Positions 61,301-64,000 of a stretch of 64,000 bases of DNA are shown in pieces. A program made the translations under genes and the position numbers. The notes under the pieces were generated by a model. The model ran no database searches and was not told the DNA's origin. It saw only the letters and a program-made list of their open reading frames with translations. Within the stretch, counting starts at the first letter, position 1. Each line of letters begins with the position of its first letter. The stretch is from contig NW_004797315.1 of assembly GCF_000002075.1 (NCBI RefSeq), positions 1,573,133 through 1,637,132 of the forward strand, in the 5' to 3' direction. Origin of the DNA: Aplysia californica (Eukaryota > Mollusca > Gastropoda > Aplysiida > Aplysiidae).

Positions 61301-62874
61301 TGTCATCTGTCAAAAACTTTGAATTTGAAAAAAATATGAACATTAAAAAATCCATTTTTCTTCGTGCAAAAAAATGTAACCAGATTTCTCTTTACTATAA
61401 TAGAAAATTCTGTAAAATAACAACACATCTGACATCCAACCAATAGGAATGAGACTCGTGTCAAGATATTACAATCATAAAGCAGAAAAAAATCCTTTGT
61501 CCAGAATAGAGCCGGTCGGCTCCAAACTCTCAACCACATTGAAAGCCTACTGTGCCTCATTGCTATCCCCAAGACTCCCACAACCATACAATAAAAGTAA
61601 CACCTGCAAAATAAAAGAAAGTGAACAAAAAAAGATTGCTGTAAAATAAAAGTTTGCGCACTGACCTTCTACGATTTCCAATTTCACAGGTCTCCTGGCT
61701 CCTGTGTCTCCATCTCTAGCAGACACGGCAAATGACAGCACTGTGTTCTGCATTAGGTCAGGAAGGAAAGGCAGTGTTTCAGTAAAAGATAATGAATGGG
61801 GGCCATTATTAAGCTCTAACGGTAATGCTTTAGTTTATTTTAGTAAGAGTTCTATGGCACTTGCAACACAAATAGGTCATATAAGAGTCAACAATTAGAG
61901 GTATTACTATGGACTTTTTTTTAATTTTATTTCTTAGAGCTTTTTCGGCACTCGCAACTGCATATGGTCATATGAGCGCCAAGGGGTGGATGTCAACAGA
62001 GAAGTCTTTACAGGGAATCAGGCTTACTCTGCTCACCTCTCTAGTTTCAACAGCACAAAGTCTGTTTCGACTTTCAAGGCACCCCAGAAATAGCCGGTCA
62101 CAAGAGTGTGACAAAATACAAAAGAAGTAGAGGAAAAATGACAATAGTAAGGATTAGGAAAAAAAAAAGCAGAAGTTCCCTGTTGTAGATCAAGCACAGT
62201 TATGAGCATGACATTGATGAATCAGCCCATTTACAATTCTACTGTGCATGAACGAGAAATGTCCCCCTTTGGGAATGGCCTAAAGACACTTCAGTCAGTG
62301 GCACTGCCCCGCAGGGTTACTACAGATTAAAATACAAAGAAAAAACCTCAAAAATCTATAATGTTACGCATTTCTCTCCCCATTGAAACTAATATGGAAA
62401 CAAAAAGCACACATAGACCTCTTGTTTCATGTTGGTTTTATGATGCTAGGGCAAGAACTAATAAATTTATGAACCGAGAAAGAGGAAAAACTGGGATTTT
62501 CACATAAATCGCCACTCGCCGGTCGAGTGTAAAACCCCCTAATATTATAGTGAAATCATATAATTTTCACCGACACCTCAGGGTATTCGTCAACGACACT
62601 ATGAGGGCAAACCTATTAAAATATAGCCGGAAAGTTGACAGATCATATCAAAGAGGGTGCTAAAAACTATAGCAAATAAAAGTTGTAGAGCAATAAGGAA
62701 AACTCTGTCAGGGGATGGAGAACAGACAGAGTAACTTACAACTGGGATGTTTTCAGGAACGTTTGTACTGGCACCAGGGTTGGTGAAGACAGGACCAACA
62801 TCCTGAGCATCCACAAGGTTGAACTGAATGTTGGTGGTTGAGGAGAGGTGACTGATTCCAAGACCTGGTCCATC
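22800..62874 (-). CDS. Long single-pass cadherin, 5'-partial, 32 exons found
   Basis: This gene encodes a calcium-dependent adhesion protein of the plasma membrane. The 32 exons total 4720 nt (about 1573 residues), and the phase matches at every junction. Linkers of the DxNDNxPxF type or degraded forms mark about twelve EC repeats after a partial first one; they fall near residues 22, 147, 271, 377, 490, 596, 717, 815, 930, 1045, 1155 and 1290. A membrane-adjacent region (about 1415-1520) and one hydrophobic helix (about 1536-1560) follow. The visible cytoplasmic part is basic and has no catenin-binding region. Many NxT/NxS sequons are present. A short tail plus a membrane-adjacent domain resembles CDH23/PCDH15/Cad87A-type cadherins rather than classical ones; exact orthology cannot be decided here. 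The signal peptide and first EC repeats lie beyond the right edge. The cadherin identity is very sure, the subfamily is not. Confidence 0.93.
24003..24238. repeat. Imperfect (CA)n tract in intron
   Basis: This CA-rich tract of about 235 bp ends within 20 bp of the donor of cadherin exon 31. In the transcript it would be a long (GU)n run just inside the intron. His/Thr or Cys/Val ORFs here are repeat artefacts. Confidence 0.9.
24258..24391 (-). CDS. Cadherin exon 31 (transmembrane helix)
   Basis: This exon has 134 nt, enters in phase 0 and leaves in phase 2, with acceptor CTTGAACAG and donor GTAAGT. It encodes [16 protein letters not shown], then a hydrophobic stretch of about 25 residues starting [10 protein letters not shown] and ending IILAIVLY, followed by Lys. 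This fixes the topology: ectodomain upstream, tail downstream. A (CA)n tract lies just beyond the donor. Confidence 0.95.
24690..24731. repeat. (AAT/ATT)n microsatellite
   Basis: AATAAT switches to ATTATT within about 40 bp, forming a self-complementary trinucleotide tract in the intron between exons 30 and 31. Confidence 0.85.
24827..24962 (-). CDS. Cadherin exon 30 (membrane-adjacent region)
   Basis: This exon has 136 nt, enters in phase 2 and leaves in phase 0, with acceptor TGTTGTTGCAG and donor GTACGT. It encodes [13 protein letters not shown], then [15 protein letters not shown] and [10 protein letters not shown]. The strand-helix-strand look fits a small alpha/beta membrane-adjacent domain. 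Its one Cys may pair with the Cys at the start of exon 31. Confidence 0.9.
25339..25425 (-). CDS. Cadherin exon 29 (membrane-adjacent region)
   Basis: This 87-nt exon is phase 2 on both sides, with acceptor TTTTTCAG and donor GTATGT. It encodes [19 protein letters not shown]. The frame matches exons 28 and 30 and the sequence is not an EC repeat. Confidence 0.87.
26833..26921 (-). CDS. Cadherin exon 28 (membrane-adjacent region)
   Basis: This 89-nt exon enters in phase 0 and leaves in phase 2, with acceptor ATTTTCCAG and donor GTGAGC. It encodes [21 protein letters not shown]-x-x-x-x-Q-x-V-x-LV strands of this type open the membrane-adjacent domain of long cadherins; that assignment is from memory of the family. 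Confidence 0.88.
27890..28203 (-). CDS. Cadherin exon 27 (last EC repeat)
   Basis: This exon has 314 nt, enters in phase 1 and leaves in phase 0, with acceptor ATACTTTACAG and donor GTAAGT. It encodes [35 protein letters not shown] and [20 protein letters not shown]. It is the longest exon and carries nearly all of the membrane-proximal EC repeat. Confidence 0.95.
28907..29173 (-). CDS. Cadherin exon 26 (RRKR site, NDN linker)
   Basis: This exon has 267 nt and is phase 1 on both sides, with acceptor TTCTCCACAG and donor GTAATT. It encodes [27 protein letters not shown], then SVSRRKRAF and the linker [17 protein letters not shown] (29022-29033) matches the R-x-K/R-R furin consensus and sits in a loop unusual for an EC repeat. 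Confidence 0.94.
29604..29739 (-). CDS. Cadherin exon 25 (EC start)
   Basis: This exon has 136 nt and leaves in phase 1, with acceptor TTTGTTTCTAG and donor GTGAGT. It encodes [18 protein letters not shown], then [16 protein letters not shown]. It joins exon 24 directly in phase 0, so nothing in between needs to be an exon. Confidence 0.93.
31154..31291 (-). CDS. Cadherin exon 24 ([10 protein letters not shown] linker)
   Basis: This exon has 138 nt and is phase 0 on both sides, with acceptor TTTCTCCAG and donor GTACGT. It encodes [14 protein letters not shown], the linker [13 protein letters not shown] (the usual Pro is replaced), then NGYPACGSG, with the first of a cluster of cysteines. Confidence 0.92.
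31385..32702. repeat. Recent 360-bp direct duplication in intron
   Basis: 31389-31748 is repeated at 32337-32700 with only a handful of differences (start CTTGTCTTTTAAAGAAACTG). The sequence between them holds an inverted relative of the unit's CCCGCTTG box at about 32195-32235, suggesting a TIR element. Both copies include part of MITE family 1. Confidence 0.8.
32430..32872. mobile_element. MITE family 1 (intronic, inside a duplication)
   Basis: The ends GTGTCACAACGCAGTGGGAT and TGACAAGCGCCTGATATCAC enclose the usual interior in reverse order. Its left half is also present at 31499-31748 as part of a direct duplication. Confidence 0.75.
33121..33550. mobile_element. MITE family 1 (intronic)
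   Basis: The left end is GTGTCATGACGCGGTGGAAT and the right end is GATTTCACCATGATGCCTCA, with a matching interior. It lies just downstream of the donor of cadherin exon 23. Confidence 0.82.
33700..33891 (-). CDS. Cadherin exon 23 (EC core)
   Basis: This exon has 192 nt and is phase 0 on both sides, with donor GTACCA. The acceptor is a pure C-run followed by AG. It encodes [16 protein letters not shown], an NIT sequon, and [20 protein letters not shown] with the LDRE strand. Confidence 0.93.
34605..34690 (+). mobile_element. SINE type C tail fragment
   Basis: GAGCTTGCTGTTGAGCGAGG and GCGCTATACAAATGCTAT match the reverse complement of the 3' part of the SINE at 46608-46968, ending in TAT/ATT repeats. 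It abuts the LINE fragment at 34700. Confidence 0.7.
34700..34875 (+). mobile_element. LINE 3' end fragment in intron
   Basis: This is a near match to 4110-4290 (GGGAAAAGATACTGGACAAG, GTGGAGGTCCATGATCG), ending in GATAATGATGATGAG. It is antisense to the cadherin gene and ends about 50 bp from exon 22. It is truncated and dead. Confidence 0.85.
34924..35153 (-). CDS. Cadherin exon 22 (expanded linker)
   Basis: This exon has 230 nt, enters in phase 1 and leaves in phase 0, with acceptor TACCTCTTCAG and donor GTCAGT. It encodes [17 protein letters not shown], then [18 protein letters not shown]. The linker is enlarged: [19 protein letters not shown]. It is clearly GC-richer than the flanking introns. 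Confidence 0.93.
35378..36086. mobile_element. TTAA-flanked MITE (GGGRAGAC ends)
   Basis: TTAAGGGGAGAC at 35378 is mirrored by GTCTTCCCTTAA ending at 36086, giving short TIRs with TTAA target sites, as in piggyBac-type insertions. Length is 709 bp, with no coding capacity. It lies in the intron between cadherin exons 21 and 22. Confidence 0.7.
36687..37315. repeat. 43-bp minisatellite, about 14 copies
   Basis: The unit contains TGACTTGTTCTATGGGCA and AACACCCTGATAAATAT. Central copies are almost identical; outer copies diverge in blocks (GCCAAGAACGCC variants at the right). It is in the intron after cadherin exon 21, starting about 60 bp from its donor. Confidence 0.92.
37375..37567 (-). CDS. 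Cadherin exon 21 (DENNHSP linker)
   Basis: This exon has 193 nt and leaves in phase 1, with acceptor TTGCCAACAG and donor GTAAGA. It encodes the linker [11 protein letters not shown], then [18 protein letters not shown] and [16 protein letters not shown] 43-bp minisatellite begins about 60 bp past the donor. Confidence 0.94.
37904..38047 (-). CDS. Cadherin exon 20 (EC core)
   Basis: This exon has 144 nt and is phase 0 on both sides, with acceptor GTGTTCTAG and donor GTAAGT. It encodes [18 protein letters not shown], then [19 protein letters not shown] sits about 40 bp upstream of the acceptor. Confidence 0.9.
38090..38578 (+). mobile_element. tRNA-derived SINE (type B) in intron
   Basis: The tRNA-like head GGGACTCTCGTGGTCTAGAGG and B box TTTCGAATCC start at about 38090. 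The body matches 1092-1592 in reverse, and the tail CTCATATGACCTTATGCAG is at about 38551. The element is antisense to the cadherin gene, between exons 19 and 20. Confidence 0.85.
38619..38771 (-). CDS. Cadherin exon 19 (EC core)
   Basis: This exon has 153 nt and is phase 0 on both sides, with acceptor CTTTTACAG and donor GTTTGT (the same donor hexamer as exon 18). It encodes [18 protein letters not shown], then [19 protein letters not shown]. Confidence 0.92.
38970..39545 (-). repeat. Dispersed repeat, unknown family (copy 2)
   Basis: This is the partner of 9640-10210 in the intron between cadherin exons 18 and 19. A perfect 21-bp inverted repeat beginning TTTGTATCAATTTGTC lies at 39061-39081 and 39522-39542, so this copy could fold on itself. 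Confidence 0.7.
40004..40164 (-). CDS. Cadherin exon 18 ([10 protein letters not shown] linker)
   Basis: This exon has 161 nt, enters in phase 1 and leaves in phase 0, with acceptor ATTGTTTAG and donor GTTTGT. It encodes [11 protein letters not shown], then [15 protein letters not shown], a canonical linker. Confidence 0.94.
40215..40375 (-). repeat. Duplicated intron segment with exon-like piece
   Basis: It matches 45945-46092 (GTGTATTTAGAGCC, TTTCAACACTTTAC, GATGT.CAGCT.AGCTTTAT). On the minus strand 40314-40368 is bounded by TTTTTCTTGTAG and GTAAAG and reads [18 protein letters not shown] in one frame. That frame does not match exon 17, and 55 nt would shift the message, so I did not call it an exon. 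Confidence 0.6.
40729..41133. mobile_element. MITE family 1 (intronic)
   Basis: ATCGTGGTGAAATCTGGCAC at the left is paired with GACGAGCGCCTGATTCTACC at the right. It lies between cadherin exons 17 and 18. Confidence 0.8.
41461..41652 (-). CDS. Cadherin exon 17 (linker lacking DxNDN)
   Basis: This exon has 192 nt and is phase 1 on both sides, with acceptor TTATTCCCAG and donor GTGAGA. The linker is the most diverged in the gene: [16 protein letters not shown] in place of VxDxNDNxPxF. It continues to EYFSVTAG, which joins [12 protein letters not shown] of exon 18 in frame. It does not join the exon-like segment at 40314-40368, whose coding-like frame does not match. Confidence 0.92.
42493..42625 (-). 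CDS. Cadherin exon 16 (EC core)
   Basis: This exon has 133 nt and leaves in phase 1, with acceptor TTATTTACAG and donor GTAATG. It encodes [20 protein letters not shown] and then [23 protein letters not shown] stands in the LDRE position. Confidence 0.92.
42800..43189 (-). mobile_element. SINE-like element (type A) with 12-bp TSD
   Basis: The element is 390 bp, with the shared tail at 42805-42850 and a body unlike types B and C. It is flanked by a perfect 12-bp direct repeat, GTAAACTGTGTT, at 42788-42799 and 43190-43201, direct evidence of retroposition. Relatives are at 55781-56878 and 61935-62320. Confidence 0.85.
43894..44036 (-). CDS. Cadherin exon 15 (EC core)
   Basis: This exon has 143 nt, enters in phase 1 and leaves in phase 0, with donor GTAAGT. 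Its acceptor (CCATTTGCAG) directly follows a (CA)n tract that serves in place of a polypyrimidine run. It encodes [17 protein letters not shown] and [15 protein letters not shown]. Confidence 0.9.
44255..44725 (-). mobile_element. tRNA-derived SINE (type B) in intron
   Basis: It has the same order as 1092-1592, with the tRNA-like head at the right end (GGATTCGAACC on + as B-box complement). Flanks TCAAATATG and TCAAATAAG look like a diverged target-site duplication. It lies in the intron next to cadherin exon 14. Confidence 0.82.
44785..44911 (-). CDS. Cadherin exon 14 (DANNKPP linker)
   Basis: This exon has 127 nt and leaves in phase 1, with acceptor TTTGTTTCAG and donor GTTAGT. It encodes [18 protein letters not shown] followed by the linker [13 protein letters not shown], with NDT and NVS sequons. 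A SINE (44255-44725) is inserted about 60 bp past the donor in the next intron. Confidence 0.93.
45740..45918 (-). CDS. Cadherin exon 13 (EC core)
   Basis: This exon has 179 nt, enters in phase 1 and leaves in phase 0, with acceptor CTGTTTTCAG and donor GTGGGT. It encodes [19 protein letters not shown], then [15 protein letters not shown] and [13 protein letters not shown]. This is a complete EC core. Confidence 0.94.
45945..46092 (-). repeat. Second copy of duplicated intron segment
   Basis: This is the partner of 40215-40375, next to cadherin exon 13. The exon-like part is degraded: the donor GT remains but the reading frame does not. A TTAA MITE starts directly after it at 46095. Confidence 0.6.
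46095..46421. mobile_element. piggyBac-like MITE (CCCTTTGA ends)
   Basis: The left end CTAACCCTTTGAGCCC and the inverted right end TTAACCCTATGAACCC give the classic CCCT-type piggyBac terminus with TTAA target (one TTAA mutated to CTAA). It is 327 bp, in the intron between cadherin exons 12 and 13. Confidence 0.65.
46608..46968 (-). mobile_element. tRNA-derived SINE (type C) with 9-bp TSD
   Basis: On the minus strand the head GGCGTCGGTGGCCTAGTGG and B box GGGTTCGAATCCC are tRNA-like. The tail ends in (ATT)n at the left. A perfect 9-bp direct repeat AAATCATTA flanks it (46599-46607 and 46969-46977). It is in the intron between cadherin exons 12 and 13. Confidence 0.9.
47494..47566 (-). CDS. 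Cadherin exon 12 (DQNNHSP linker)
   Basis: This 73-nt exon enters in phase 0 and leaves in phase 1, with acceptor CTGTTTACAG and donor GTATAC. It encodes [14 protein letters not shown] and [16 protein letters not shown] replaces DxNDNxP, so one calcium ligand is changed. Confidence 0.9.
48110..48188 (-). CDS. Cadherin exon 11 (EC core)
   Basis: This 79-nt exon enters in phase 2 (split Tyr codon), with acceptor TTCTTTTCAG and donor GTAAGT. It encodes [20 protein letters not shown], the canonical xVxAxDxGxPxxS strand before a linker. Confidence 0.93.
49280..49446 (-). CDS. Cadherin exon 10 (EC core)
   Basis: This exon has 167 nt and leaves in phase 2, with acceptor CTTCCACAG and donor GTAAGT. 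It encodes [18 protein letters not shown], then [19 protein letters not shown], with an NGT sequon. Confidence 0.93.
50085..50255 (-). mobile_element. SINE body type 3, second copy (intronic)
   Basis: This copy matches 705-880, including AGTAACAAACAT, GGAGATAAGGAC and CACACCAGAGCA on the + strand. The shared tail is present but degraded. It lies in the intron between cadherin exons 9 and 10. Confidence 0.55.
51637..51756 (-). CDS. Cadherin exon 9 (degenerate linker)
   Basis: This exon has 120 nt and is phase 0 on both sides, with acceptor GCTCCACAG and donor GTAAGT. Its linker reads [11 protein letters not shown] in place of VxDxNDNxPxF, so the first Asp is lost. It then begins the next EC repeat (YETSVSET). 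Confidence 0.92.
51945..52415 (+). repeat. Unclassified intronic repeat, tandem pair
   Basis: Two copies (51945-52130, 52150-52415) share GTTTGAGTAAA, ACAACAGAGG/ACAGAGAG, and CCTCTAACCACCCAC-type ends. Further copies are at about 40500-40615 and 41285-41415. A G-run of 28 (52222-52249) sits in the second copy. It may be a SINE-like family; it has no tRNA head. Confidence 0.5.
52507..52875 (+). mobile_element. Truncated copy of the hAT-like element
   Basis: It starts with CAGGTGCGGAAAGCCC and follows 6360-6775 in order (GCAGTGCC, ACAAGGTCCTTGCTGGC, CTACCATGCCATACCAA, TAAAAAATAAACGC). The right half is missing. It ends about 15 bp before the donor of cadherin exon 8. Confidence 0.75.
52893..53016 (-). 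CDS. Cadherin exon 8 (EC core)
   Basis: This exon has 124 nt and enters in phase 2 (split Lys codon), with acceptor CTTTCAG and donor GTACTG. It encodes [19 protein letters not shown] through [13 protein letters not shown]. The donor is about 15 bp from the end of a truncated copy of a TIR transposon in the intron (52507-52875). Confidence 0.93.
54771..54838 (-). CDS. Cadherin exon 7 (short EC exon)
   Basis: This 68-nt exon enters in phase 0 and leaves in phase 2, with acceptor TTTGAACAG and donor GTAAGA. It encodes [19 protein letters not shown], the standard xxDxDxGxNGxxxY calcium segment of an EC repeat. It is too short for a simple ORF scan and was found from the motif and splice sites. 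Confidence 0.93.
55578..55745 (-). CDS. Cadherin exon 6 (VDLNDNTP linker)
   Basis: This exon has 168 nt and is phase 0 on both sides, with acceptor TCCTGACAG and donor GTAAGT. It encodes the end of one repeat, the canonical linker [12 protein letters not shown] and the start of the next repeat with an NVSES sequon. The preceding intron (55746-59140) carries a SINE, a nested MITE, a LINE fragment and the assembly gap. Confidence 0.94.
55781..56878 (-). mobile_element. SINE-like type A, split by a TTAA element
   Basis: The tail and most of the body are at 55781-56141; the rest (CCCCCCTTTGGGAATG on) resumes at 56825. The gap is an inserted MITE at 56142-56824. A short internal duplication (CACAAAGTCTGCTTCGA) is present near 55900-55945. 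Confidence 0.8.
56142..56824. mobile_element. piggyBac-like TTAA MITE nested in a SINE
   Basis: It is bounded by TTAA at 56142-56145 and 56821-56824, with inverted ends TTAACTCTT on both sides. The left end has two palindromic CCGATATATCGG-type boxes (about 56166 and 56192). Removing it restores an uninterrupted SINE. The 132-codon ORF inside resembles nothing known to me and is probably chance. Confidence 0.78.
57170..57680 (+). mobile_element. Decayed LINE reverse-transcriptase fragment
   Basis: The translation [20 protein letters not shown], then [14 protein letters not shown] and [14 protein letters not shown], follows the C-terminal LINE pattern (strain of GSxxxxDGRSTKEIxxRIxxA ... YGCESWTINK). 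Frame breaks are present. It is followed by a (GA)n tract and the assembly gap. It lies in the intron between cadherin exons 5 and 6. Confidence 0.75.
57744..57843. other. Assembly gap (100 N)
   Basis: Exactly 100 Ns lie between a (GA)n tract (57689-57743) and an (ACA)n tract (57844-58005). The round number suggests a placeholder of unknown size. Confidence 0.98.
57844..58015. repeat. (ACA)n/(GCA)n trinucleotide tract
   Basis: CAA/ACA repeats continue to CAGCAGCAG near 58010. A (GA)n tract follows at 58273-58325. Confidence 0.9.
58651..58902. mobile_element. TTAA-flanked MITE (AAGACGC ends)
   Basis: TTAACACTTTAAAGACGC at 58651 and inverted TTAACTCACTGAAGACGC ending at 58902 form imperfect TIRs with TTAA on both sides. 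The element is 252 bp, in the intron between cadherin exons 5 and 6. Confidence 0.6.
59141..59311 (-). CDS. Cadherin exon 5 (EC core)
   Basis: This exon has 171 nt and is phase 0 on both sides, with acceptor TTTCCTGTAG and donor GTATGA. It encodes [11 protein letters not shown] through [17 protein letters not shown]. The LDYD strand replaces LDRE. Confidence 0.9.
59796..60014 (-). CDS. Cadherin exon 4 ([10 protein letters not shown] linker)
   Basis: This exon has 219 nt and is phase 0 on both sides, with donor GTAATA. It holds a textbook linker, [12 protein letters not shown], preceded by a Thr/Ala-rich stretch (ETSATATAT) and followed by the next repeat with an NVT sequon and the LDRDE calcium segment. 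Confidence 0.95.
60424..60557 (-). CDS. Cadherin exon 3 (EC core)
   Basis: This exon has 134 nt and enters after a split Asp codon, with acceptor ACCTTTCAG and donor GTAGGT. It encodes [11 protein letters not shown] through the LDRE-type strand [17 protein letters not shown], a classic EC pattern, with an NLT glycosylation sequon. The intron just upstream carries a fragment of the shared SINE tail (about 60590-60632). Confidence 0.92.
60781..61208. mobile_element. MITE family 1 (intronic)
   Basis: ATCGTGGTGAAATCAGGCGC at the left is paired with GATTCCACCGCGTCGTGAC at the right. It lies between cadherin exons 2 and 3. Confidence 0.82.
61666..61747 (-). CDS. Cadherin exon 2 (EC core)
   Basis: This exon has 82 nt, enters in phase 0 and leaves in phase 1, with acceptor CCTAATGCAG and donor GTCAGT. 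It encodes the [12 protein letters not shown] strand, with the DxD-like calcium segment of an EC repeat, and continues exon 1 in frame. Confidence 0.88.
61935..62320 (-). mobile_element. SINE-like type A, third copy
   Basis: It matches 42800-43189 along its length (GGGTGGATGTCAACAGAGAA, CCCCCTTTGGGAATGGCC). It lies in the intron between cadherin exons 1 and 2, next to a short tail-only fragment at about 61845-61895. Confidence 0.8.
62740..62874 (-). CDS. Cadherin exon 1 in window (EC linker)
   Basis: This exon has 135 nt, enters and leaves in phase 0, and is flanked by TTCTTTAG and GTAAGT. It encodes the last strand of one EC repeat, the degraded linker [10 protein letters not shown] and the start of the next repeat (TNVPENIPV). 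The usual DxNDN calcium motif is replaced by DAQDV. The upstream exon is not in the window. Confidence 0.9.
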
Positions 62875-63720
62875 CTAAAGAATAAATCAGAATCACAAAA
62901 CTTATTACGTCATGTAATCATGAGTATGCAGCACCAAAATTATTATTGACAGATAAAAGAATTAAGTCAACTTTATTTAGGTATACTGAAATACACGAAG
63001 TTCAATATATGGGATTTCCCCTAGCTATTTTGAAGACATCATGAACCCTTTGACAGGTACAAGATAATATTCAAACTGTCCTATTCTACATCCCATCAGC
63101 ACATTTTTCTATTCAAAATAGAGACAACAGTATTTTATCAAACACAATTACATAATCCCCACCGAAAAAATGAAAATTTAAATAGTCTCATGGACATAAC
63201 ACAGAAAAAAACTCACCATCAACAAAAAGACAGATCTATTCAGTAAGAGTCAAGGGTGTAAATGGGAACTTTTGCTGCCCCTCAAATCAGTGTTACCTAT
63301 TGTCCAAACCCTGAAATTTCACCCCAAATGCCGGGGTCCAGGAGCCGGTAAGGCCCCCGTTGGGGTGCAAGAGCAACCTGGTGACAAATATCTTAACACC
63401 AATAACAGAGATTTGTACAGATCCACAGAAAAATTTACATCAATTATAGACCAACACTTTTCTTGAGACGAAAGAAAAAAAACTATAAGAAAACACGCGA
63501 CCTACAATTTTACTGTCATACAATCACGTCGGGGATTTGAAAGTTGCCCGTGAAAGAACAAACAAGTGCAAATTTCCTTCCAACCCCAAGACATAGGCCT
63601 ATTGCCATCGTTATCAAAGATCTTGATGATCTTGATAGCAGGATACCTGGACCTATTGTTCCAATGGAACTGTTTTCCACGACTAGTAAAAAGAGTGCTG
63701 AAAAGGGTGATAATATAGCA

Positions 63721-63781
63721 GACCTCCCTCCCTCCCTCCCTCCCTCCCCCCCTCCCCCCCTCCCTCCCCCCCTCCCCCCCT

Positions 63782-63833
<52 letters not shown>

Positions 63834-63840
63834 GTGTGTG
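63721..63840. repeat. (CTCC)n/(TC)n tract upstream of the visible exons
   Basis: CTCC-type repeats pass into (TC)n and then GTGTGT. The rest of 62880-64000 shows no exon that fits the cadherin frame; the next upstream exon is probably outside the window. Confidence 0.9.
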
Positions 63841-64000
63841 TTCTATCATTATATTCTTTTTAAATCCTGAAGTATCACGTCAAGCATTCCTGGTCCAAGT
63901 GTCTAACACCTCTCCCCCTCCCGATAGGTCCCGAAAGATGTTTTAACCAGTGTGCTTGAACTTTTAAGTTGACCCCGTCAACGGACGGTCCCCAACACAC

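Noticed and set aside
63544-63870. ORF with protein-like start on the + strand
   Set aside because: It ends in (CTCC)n/(TC)n sequence and has no recognisable domain or splice support.

Overview
The window is eukaryotic genomic DNA: AT-rich, dense in repeats, with short exons in long introns. tRNA-derived SINEs, RTE-like LINE fragments, many small DNA-transposon relics and a very long cadherin gene fit a mollusc, probably a gastropod. The organism is an inference; no diagnostic marker gene is present. A 100-N assembly gap lies at 57744-57843.

Positions 22800-62874 carry one protein-coding gene on the minus strand, cut off at its 5' end by the window edge. I could place 32 exons (4720 nt, about 1573 residues). 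Every splice junction keeps the reading frame, and all exons have AG acceptors and GT donors. The product is a long single-pass non-classical cadherin: the end of one EC repeat, about twelve EC repeats, a membrane-adjacent domain, one transmembrane helix, and a short basic tail that begins with a 32-nt microexon. The extent of the tail is uncertain, because the gene either splices on from the microexon or reads through to a stop at 22687-22689.

Positions 1-17880 hold no convincing complete gene. The main structure is a pair of diverged inverted arms of about 2.2 kb (about 1600-3840 and 13570-15700) around a 9.7-kb spacer. The spacer holds a LINE 3' end, a degenerate satellite of about 213 bp per unit (about 4300-9390) interrupted by three TIR elements, a dispersed repeat, a four-copy tandem of about 195 bp, and a GC-richer stretch with a possible broken small ORF (12248-12631).

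Positions 17880-22700 lie downstream of or within the 3' part of the cadherin gene. They hold two copies of a 420-bp MITE, a tRNA-SINE and a decayed RTE-like LINE endonuclease segment.

The cadherin introns are packed with repeats: further MITE copies, four TTAA-flanked piggyBac-like MITEs of different sequence, three SINE body types that share one 3' tail, two LINE fragments, a 43-bp minisatellite, a truncated hAT-like copy almost touching a splice donor, and a duplicated intron segment that includes an exon-like piece.
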